From contig WKLE02000253.1 of assembly GCA_014885115.2 (NCBI GenBank), positions 2,116 to 16,805 of the forward strand: 14,690 nucleotides of DNA, written 5' to 3'. The translations under genes and the position numbers were made by a program. Of this stretch, positions 8,424-14,690 are shown one piece after another (the first letter of the stretch is position 1; each line of letters begins with the position of its first letter). Below the pieces are notes generated by a model. That model was not told the DNA's origin. It saw only the letters and a program-made list of their open reading frames with translations, and searched no databases. Source of the stretch: Asterionellopsis glacialis. Its lineage: Eukaryota > Bacillariophyta > Plagiogrammaphyceae > Rhaphoneidales > Asterionellopsidaceae.

Positions 8424-8939
8424 TCAGTCTTTTGCTGTTCTCCCCCCGGCAACATTCAATTTCGGTAAATTTCCAGGATGCTTTTTATAGGTTGACTCAC
8501 GAATGTGTCCCACAACATCGTGAAAGGGTGTGGGTTTTGTAGAGTTCATCGGATGGCGTTTCTTGTGATGAGCTTCGGCGATTTCCCCTCGAACACCTTT
8601 TCTCTTTGACATTTTGTTTGGTACTTGACTCCGTTTCTCATTACGTTTCAGTTTCGGATTATGCTTCAAATCAAGGTTGGTATTCTTTGTACGCCCGCCT
8701 ACACGGACAGGAGGTTTATCTGATTTTATATCTGCAGCAATATCCTTTACTCCATGCTTTACATCGCTAGCATAACGAGCATGCCGTCTTCGTCTTGGTT
8801 CTTGATTTTCATCGTCCATTCTCCAATTCGATGGTGATGCCACAACGACAGACACGACAACAAACATTAAAAGAGCAACTCTTGTAATTGAAGGCACCAT
8901 TCTGATATTATTGTTTTTCAATAATTGACTGATTTTCAT
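8424..8939 (-). CDS. Small, very basic secreted protein of unknown function
   Basis: From the first ATG the protein has 171 residues. A second ATG at residue 14 (base 8900) would give a more classical signal peptide. Either way a hydrophobic core at about 20-34 (VALLMFVVVSVVVA) ends in ASPS, a good cleavage site. The mature part, about 136 residues, is strongly basic and has no Cys. It carries several polybasic clusters: RRRR at 49-52, KLKR at 96-99, SKRK at 111-114 and KKR at 126-128. There are also His-rich spots, one NST glycosylation site (132-134) and two copies of GGRT (81-84 and 165-168), the second close to the C-terminus. Such a chain could be a precursor cut at basic sites, or a polycation binding silica or polysaccharide, as silaffin-type proteins do. 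There is no sequence evidence for silaffin homology. I do not recognise a family. Confidence 0.6.
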   Translation of the reverse strand: MKISQLLKNNNIRMVPSITRVALLMFVVVSVVVASPSNWRMDDENQEPRRRRHARYASDVKHGVKDIAADIKSDKPPVRVGGRTKNTNLDLKHNPKLKRNEKRSQVPNKMSKRKGVRGEIAEAHHKKRHPMNSTKPTPFHDVVGHIRESTYKKHPGNLPKLNVAGGRTAKD

Positions 8940-9739
8940 ACTTGTTTTGCAAGCAACCGAGATGGATTTTATGTTCTCCTCCTTTACACTTGATGGAATA
9001 AAAATAACAGAGACACTACGATACAATGCTGTGAAACAATGTCTTCTTCGATAATGTGCGAAATACACAATACACTAAGAAGTAAGAATTGGTCGTGAGA
9101 CGCTCAAAAAGATTTGAAAAAAAGGCTGGCTCGATAGAAAATTTGCTTTTCCTAAATGATTCTTATTGTAATTATACAAGACAGTATGATGAATATAAAG
9201 GGTAAAAATTTCAAAATTCCATAATAAAAACATGTTGATAAAGTCGTTGTATTCTAAATTCAATAATCCAATATGTACCAGGTACAGTACCTTTAACTTT
9301 TAGAGATACCTAGTATCTTTTAAATTGTACACCTTGTACGTTCATTTGGAACATATTAATAAGTATTATAATCACGTTGAAACAGCACATTATCACTATG
9401 TCATACTGCAAGTACCATTTACTCGTTGGACTTTTACCACAGGTAACTGGACGTTTTTCCATTTATCTAGAGTAGGTACATTAGACGAAAAGCAATGAAT
9501 GAGAGCGCCATGATCGGATAGAAGAAATTCACATTGTTTTTTGAATGGTCGGTGGTTTCTGGATATCGACTGACGTGACAGCTCTATGGCTGACGACTTC
9601 TTCAAAGAGCCTTTTCGTTCTTTTCTCAATGTCCTGTGGCAGAGAATAAGCCTCTTGTGAAATCTACAATGCACTGTACTTTCCCTCCTTCGGCATCCAT
9701 TCTTGTACTCAACCAGCTAGATAAAAAATAAGTATTACA
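8940..9739. other. Divergent intergenic region between the secreted-protein and ligase genes
   Basis: About 800 bases that should hold the promoters of the minus-strand secreted-protein gene and the plus-strand ligase gene. It is AT-rich, with a cluster of short palindromes at 9275-9318. Minus-strand open stretches here lack an ATG start or protein-like composition. No gene is supported. Confidence 0.5.
9275..9318. repeat. Cluster of three short GGTAC/GATAC palindromes
   Basis: Within 44 bases lie GTACC-A-GGTAC (9275-9285), overlapping AGGTAC-A-GTACCT (9280-9292), then AGATAC-CTA-GTATCT (9304-9318). A 12-base inverted copy of the first, TACCTGGTACAT, is at 8053-8064, on the other side of the secreted-protein gene. 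They could be binding sites for a dimeric regulator or hairpins. No function is shown. Confidence 0.35.
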
Positions 9740-10867
9740 ATGGCATCTGCAATCTCAGCTTCAGCTCGTCATGCAAGGAGCAAAGTTTCTTGGTTGGATT
9801 TGCGTGGATCAGGTTTGTCTGCTATTGAACGATTGTGCCTAGAAGAAGCCTTGTTACGTCATGACCCAGAACAACGATCATGGGCCGTTGTGGGGACACA
9901 CGAACCAACATCACATCGGTATTTACGATCCACTGACGTTCCATCTCACGTGACTGCATCAGATGACCCAAACAAAACTTGTTTAATCGTCATGGGCATT
10001 GGTGGCAAACCAAAGGAATTACTCAACCTCGATTTAGTTCGTCGGGATGGTGTATTAGTCATTAAACGTTTTTCTGGAGGTGGCACTGTTGTGTTGGACC
10101 ATTCATCTATCTGGACTACCTTTATTGGTCGTACGCATCATTTTCCGCATGTTCCACCATATCCACGGGACATTATGAAATGGAGTGCAAATGAAGTATT
10201 CGATTTGACCTTTTCCAATCTAAAACAACAAAGCTTACAACGAATAGAAACTGGTACAGGACAAGTATCATCAACTAATCGAACAAGTATGATTATGGAA
10301 AAGGAATCTGGACATTTGAAACGGCATCAACAACAACAACAACAATCTTTAGTTATGGATACAAAATCATGTGGAATGGAAAATTCGGGTAGAACTGTGC
10401 AAGTACCACTTGCAGCAGGAAACAGCAGGAGCAATATTCACAACGGTAGGACCACTACCGCTGCTATTGAAATACCTGATTTTTCATTACGAGAAAATGA
10501 TTACGTCTTGGGAGATAAAAAGATGGGTGGTAATGCACAAAGTATTGTAAAGGGTGGTTGGTTACACCATACAAGTTTTCTATGGGATTACGTAGATGAA
10601 CATATGGAATACTTGTCACTTCCCAGGAAACGTCCTGACTATCGTGGAGATCGGTCTCATGATGATTTCTTGGTGAAACTTAGTCAACAATATGGTCAAC
10701 GAGGAACACGACCATTCTTCACGTCCATGAAGGCTGCATGTGGTGAAAACTTTGAATTGGACGAAGTTTCGTTGCAGGAAGCTTTGAATATTGTCAATGA
10801 TCAAGTAGGAGGATTGCAAACTTTCTTTGACAATAAGAGCCGTACACGTCTCATTGAATTAGAATAA
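9740..10867 (+). CDS. Lipoate-protein ligase A-like enzyme (BPL/LplA/LipB fold)
   Basis: A single-exon protein of 375 residues. The LplA/LipB-type catalytic fold is shown by KRFSGGGTVVLD at 109-120, which matches the RRxSGGGxVxHD lipoyl-AMP loop, and by GDKKMGGNAQSIVKGGWLHH at 258-277, which contains the conserved Lys (probably Lys261) that binds lipoyl-adenylate. LHHTSFLWD follows. The GIGGKPKELLNLDLV segment resembles a plant and algal branch of lipoate ligase-like proteins. Such enzymes attach lipoate to E2 or H proteins of oxidative complexes, or transfer octanoyl groups. Between the two motifs, residues about 163-245 form a low-complexity insertion with six Gln in a row at 197-202; ordinary family members lack it. 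No separate LplA accessory domain is seen. There is no obvious targeting peptide from this ATG, so a cytosolic or mitochondrial site cannot be decided. The gene converges on the broken gene to its right. Confidence 0.85.
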   Translation: MASAISASARHARSKVSWLDLRGSGLSAIERLCLEEALLRHDPEQRSWAVVGTHEPTSHRYLRSTDVPSHVTASDDPNKTCLIVMGIGGKPKELLNLDLVRRDGVLVIKRFSGGGTVVLDHSSIWTTFIGRTHHFPHVPPYPRDIMKWSANEVFDLTFSNLKQQSLQRIETGTGQVSSTNRTSMIMEKESGHLKRHQQQQQQSLVMDTKSCGMENSGRTVQVPLAAGNSRSNIHNGRTTTAAIEIPDFSLRENDYVLGDKKMGGNAQSIVKGGWLHHTSFLWDYVDEHMEYLSLPRKRPDYRGDRSHDDFLVKLSQQYGQRGTRPFFTSMKAACGENFELDEVSLQEALNIVNDQVGGLQTFFDNKSRTRLIELE

Positions 10868-10968
10868 TTAACGATTGGATTAGAAAAGGAGACCAATCCG
10901 ATACCAAGATGTCCGCTTACATCCAGTCACTATTTTTTAACACTTTTTGTTGAAGTAAATCCTAGTTT

Positions 10969-11530
10969 TTAAAGGAACGAACAGAGAAATATATCGATAT
11001 CTTTTTTGACGAGAGAGTCAATTACGTTTCTGGCTGTCAAGCCGACAGGATGCCGCACTGCGTAACTATCAACATTCGCCACACCTACCAATCCAGCAGG
11101 TACCATGCCGTGGCAAGGCGCATCTGTTGACATCACCATGAACTTGATTGGAGATGCCCAATCATTCGTGTCATTCCAATTCTATAGCGCCCAGGTGATC
11201 CTCAGCCAAGTCACCTCCACTGGATGGGTCTTTCGTAATAGATTCAACATATCGAACTGCGTCATGGACGTTGCTTGTAAAGTGGGCACCATCGTTCCAA
11301 GTACTTTCGGAAAATTGGGCATATCTGTCTTCGATATCACGATAACCCATAACACCTACGCGAAGATGGAAATCAATGTCAGGGAACTTGGATTTGAGCT
11401 TTGAAGTGATCGAATTAGCACCCAGCATCATACTATTTACAGTCGCAGCTACCGAGCGTGCGTATGGCGCCATACTACCTGTTACGTCCACCAAGAATGC
11501 AATATCCAAGTCGATTGAAGATGGCATTGA
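10969..11530 (-). other. von Willebrand A domain of the broken fusion gene, alpha-kinase-associated type
   Basis: DLDIAFLVDVTGSMAPYARS carries the D-x-T-G-S metal site found in vWA domains of the VwkA/alpha-kinase group. VGVMGYRDIEDRYAQF and SSGGDLAEDHLGAIE follow. After a frame change near 11168 the domain resumes with WASPIKFMVMSTDAPCHGM, matching the late strand of the same vWA type, and ends KKDIDIFLCSFL before TAA. No kinase domain follows within the remaining 100 bases before the ligase gene. Confidence 0.8.
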
Positions 11531-11799
11531 GCCCTTCTTGAATGACGTGTAGATTTCCTTGAATCTCTTGTTGGCTGTCTTGGCAAGTAGAGCGTCAAAG
11601 TAGCGATGCGTATCACCATCCTTGACTGTCGCGTCTGACAAGTTCTCCTGGATTTTTTCGAAGCGCAGCTTTCGGCGCTCATCACGAGCAGAGCATAACT
11701 CTTGATACCACCTTTCCTTCAAGATATTGTCTTTTGTCCCTCTCGCCAGTCCAAACTGTTCTTCGAGGTCAGACTCCAGCAATATCATTTGATATGAAC

Positions 11800-13350
11800 C
11801 CTTCTTACCCTGACGAGCTGTCCGGCCCTGTACTTGAATCTTCGGACAGAAACGTCTGAATCACGTGCATTCCACCATTTTTCTGAACCGCATCATCCTT
11901 GCAGAAGAAGTCTGTACCTCGGCCAAAGACGACAGTGCTTATCGTAATCTGACTTGCAATTGCAGCCTTGCTAATGACAAATTCTTTGTCTCCTGTACTT
12001 AAATCCTCCATGAGTAATTTCTTTTGTCTGCCTAGCTTCCGGTAAAAGGCGCTGTTGGTGAACTCTTTCAGGCGTGTATTGTCCCGGAAGAAAACAATGG
12101 CCGACCGCTTCTGCTTTGTGAGCGTTTGAATCTGATCGGTAATGCTGTGAAAGTAGTTGCTCATATGTTTTTCGATCCATATGCCGTCGCCAGCACGGTC
12201 GAATTGGAAGTGCGATTCACCATACACACTAGGAACGTTGATGAATGTCTCGACTCCATACGTAGCAAGAACATCGCATTCATTTTCTCCGAGCGCTGAG
12301 AGTGTGCCAGACACCCCCAAAATTCTTTCTGGTGATATTTCAGCATACGAGAATTGACCACAGGACACAGGCATAGCTAGGGCATGAGCGAGGGTGGAAT
12401 CTCTGACCTTCAAATTGCCTCTGTCGGCTTCTTGAAGATATGCAAAACAGTTCGGTAACCATATGTTATTTCGTAGGATATCGAGTCCATAACCTTGTAC
12501 CCGATGCGATCTGTCTCGCGATCGAGATGGTACGGCTCTTCGTCAACTTTTCGTACTTGATCAATCATCAAAGCAATTTCATTGTCGAGCAGGAACTTAA
12601 AATAGGGCATCTTTTCCAGTAGCTTAGTATAGGCTGGCAAATCTTGAATGTCGGAAAGTCTCTACCTGCGTCCACCGCATTTGTTTGCAATCCAAATGTG
12701 ATTAATGATAAAGGCAATTTCAGGCTCACGCATCTGCTCACCTGATTATATGTCTGGCCATAGAAATCAGCCCAGAAGAATACATCTACTTCATCAACGA
12801 GCAGAATTTCCTTCCTCGATGCGCCTGTAAACTTGGTGCCAGTGCGGCCTTGTTGTTGGCAACTAACAGTTGTCTCGTCTGTAGCTCTCGCCTTGATTCT
12901 TGATCTTTCTTCGTTTTCTTTTGTTACCAGAGGACCAGCTGGTATCGACGCAATTGTCTTCGACTTCCACAACTGCTTCGCTACCAATATTATGGAATAA
13001 ATTTTGGCGTTGTGAGTGCATGGCCGCTTCTTCCAATTGGCCACGAAGTAAAGCTTCAGTCAAATTTCGAATGTCTCCCTTGGCCGCGGTGGTCTCTTCT
13101 GAGCATGTGGTAATTTTAGAGTACTTTATAAGCTTAGAACACCAAATATTCCAAATACATCCTGGAATAAATGAAAGTCACGTCCGGACAGGTACTCGCT
13201 GTAACACACACAACGAGCGCGGAATCCAAGAAGGCTCAAGACGACTGCAGCCGTATCGAGTATCATCGATTTACCTTCGCCCGTCCTGATCTGCATAAGC
13301 TGACTGTCAAGACCGGTGGAAGAAGAAGATCCACAGCCAAACAAGGTCAA
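11800..13350 (-). other. SecA-like ATPase motor of the broken fusion gene
   Basis: SecA-family motifs appear in the correct order across several frames: NIQVLTLLTLFG (Q-type element), RTGEGKSMIL (Walker A), SEYLSGRDFHLFQDVFG, KYSKITTCSEETTAAKGDIR, ILLVDEVDVFF-ADFYGQTYN (Walker B), LAHALAMPVSCGQFSYAEI, ILGVSGTL, VVFGRGTDFF and VQGRTARQGKKGSY (helicase motif VI). The preprotein cross-linking and C-terminal zinc parts of true SecA are not evident. This is therefore a SecA-derived motor and not a plastid export SecA. Its biological role in eukaryotes is not established to my knowledge. Confidence 0.8.
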
Positions 13351-14499
13351 CAGCGTCAAAACTTGAATGTTATGGGGCTTCATCAGCAATTTCTGGCTCG
13401 TATCTCCATTGCTCTCAGGTCCTAGACGATTGTAGCTTGCACCAGACTTCAAGATTGTAAAGACTGCAAAGATGCCTGCAAGGATATTTGGGATTTGACA
13501 CTTTACCTTTTCATTCCAGCATGAGTTACAATCGATCGGCTGCAGCTTGTTTGCTTGTTTAGCTGTCTTTAGGACAAGTGCCTTAAGATCAGCATCAGGC
13601 TCGATGTATTCTCCGAGCAGCTTCTTGTACTCGCTATCAAAATTCTTAAAACTTTCAAGCAACCTATCCCTTTCCACAGAAAGGTCTTTCTTGCCCCCGC
13701 TAGTTCGATAATAACCCTTGATGCCGCTCACTGTGTCCTCGGCAGGTTTCAGGGAGGTCTCCTCGTTCCAAACCATTGTGCAAACCTCTTTGAAGTGGCT
13801 AAATTCAGTGACAAGGATCTGGGCCACATGGTTGTCTTCGTCGGTACCATTCTCACTGCCGCGCTGTAGACCGAGACCAAATTCAAAAAGGAAGCTATAA
13901 CCCCATTCAGAGCCGAGATAGGCCTCTAAAACACTGCACACCACAACCTTTGTACAGTCTTTGAACAGAGGCAACTCAACGAGGACATGTCCCATATTGA
14001 GAAAGCAAAGCCTGAAATCGTCAATGTTTTCCTTGGCAGATTGTTTCGTGGAAACGTACCCACGAGCGCGTTTGTCTAGGCTTTCGATCTCTTGCTCAAC
14101 TTTCCTCACGATGCCGTCGTCCCAGCTTGATGGAAAGATATTTCTATCGGATTTGAATCTTTCCTCCATCAGCTTGAGATCAGTGATACTATCATTCAAA
14201 GCTCGGTAGTTCCTTGACGACCTATTGCTTTCCACGTCGACTCTGGATTTTTCAACGTGAGACCGTACCAATTTATTAATCTCTTGGTTAATTTCTTGGT
14301 GTTCGAGCTTGGGCGTAACGATATCCTCAAGCGCCTTGAGATCACCGAGCTTGAAAAGCAATCTCTCAACTTGTTCGTATCGTTGCTCTTCAAGGCAGGA
14401 TTTTACTTCTTTGCGTAAGTACGACCTGATACCTTGATGAGAGATCCAAAGGGTTCCTCAGCATCTTCTCTCGATGACACTCTTTCCAGCAGCTTATCA

Positions 14500-14689
14500 T
14501 GTGCATCCTTTACTGTTCGAAAGGATGCACCAGATTTTTTTTGCCGGTCTTATCTGGGTGGTATTTCTTTGCAAGTTTCTTGTAGGCCTTCTTGATATCA
14601 GATTCAGAAGCTGAAGGTGGCAATCCTAGGACAGCGAAGTCTTTGATATTGGCAAGGCTTCGACCACGACTAAAGTGCTCAACGCTGAG
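14500..14689 (-). other. J-domain (DnaJ-type) fragment of the broken fusion gene
   Basis: The frame is open from the window edge and reads [20 protein letters not shown] then [14 protein letters not shown], a typical J domain with the HPD tripeptide at 14552-14560 that stimulates Hsp70 ATPase. The frame breaks in the A-run that follows. The next frame continues [19 protein letters not shown], matching helix IV and the end of the domain. The 5' end of the gene lies beyond the window. Confidence 0.85.
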
Positions 14690-14690
14690 T

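Larger units (their letters stand above)
10969..14690 (-). pseudogene. Broken J-domain / SecA-like ATPase / von Willebrand A fusion gene (5' end outside the window)
   Basis: Minus-strand pieces in shifting frames line up as one large protein. From the right edge they are: J domain; a mixed helical linker; SecA-like motor with Walker A GEGKS (13267-13281), DEVD (12784-12795), GVSGTL (about 12300-12317), RGTD (near 11910-11921) and GRTARQG (11807-11827); and a vWA domain with DVTGS (11474-11488), ending at a TAA at 10969-10971. The reading frame changes near 14535-14542 (an 8-T run on the plus strand), 14435, 13130, 12800-12960, 12755, 12412, 11845 and 11168, and there is an in-frame TAG at 12662-12664. 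Most changes equal one missing base. The longest intact piece is 13126 to about 14400. No introns are seen. By eye it is somewhat richer in GC than its neighbours. Neighbouring genes are intact, so decay is more likely than bad sequence, but assembly error is not excluded. Confidence 0.8.

Noticed and set aside
9396..9674. Minus-strand open stretch of about 92 codons upstream of the ligase gene
   Set aside because: It starts at GTG, not ATG, has no domain or signal, and lies in the promoter region of a well-supported gene.
11105..11404. Plus-strand open frame of about 99 codons
   Set aside because: It is antisense to the vWA domain, whose motifs are clear on the minus strand.
10969..14690. 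Programmed frameshifting or introns as the cause of the frame changes in the fusion gene
   Set aside because: The changes are of one or two bases with no GT-AG pair or shared slippery site, and one site is a plain stop. Decay or sequence error explains them more simply.

Overview
The window looks like nuclear DNA of a diatom or close stramenopile relative. It is AT-rich eukaryotic DNA with short GT-AG introns. Two predicted proteins start with a signal-peptide-like segment followed by a Phe at the expected cleavage point (S|F and G|F), which resembles the bipartite presequence diatoms use to reach the four-membrane plastid. The species cannot be named from this sequence.

Layout, left to right. 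(1) 57-1477 (+): two-exon gene for a plastid-type membrane protein of unknown function. (2) 1696-2832 (-): intronless F-box/leucine-rich-repeat protein, convergent with gene 1. (3) 3580-5469 (+): two-exon gene for a cupin/JmjC-type oxygenase of the bacterial YcfD/RoxA kind, with a plastid-type presequence. (4) 5470-5978: mostly non-coding, with one weak candidate exon on the minus strand. (5) 5979-7987 (-): a Tyr/Pro/Ser-rich protein with 15 tandem copies of a roughly 28-residue unit. Its frame ends at a stop lying exactly where other copies have Gln, and traces of a Cys-rich tail persist beyond it. (6) 8424-8939 (-): a small, very basic secreted protein. (7) 9740-10867 (+): lipoate-protein-ligase-A-like enzyme with a Gln-rich insertion. 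(8) 10969 to the right edge (-): a large broken gene whose pieces read, in order, as a J domain (HPD motif), a long linker, a SecA-like ATPase motor and a von Willebrand A domain. At least eight frame changes and one in-frame stop break it.

The genes do not form an obvious pathway, as expected for a eukaryotic nuclear locus. The most unusual object is the broken J-domain/SecA-like/vWA fusion. It resembles neither plastid SecA nor a standard chaperone, and its damage contrasts with the intact genes beside it. Second is the repeat-protein gene, where a single-base change in a repeat copy appears to have cut a cell-surface-like protein off from its Cys-rich C-terminus. No tRNA, rRNA, CRISPR array or complete transposon was recognised.
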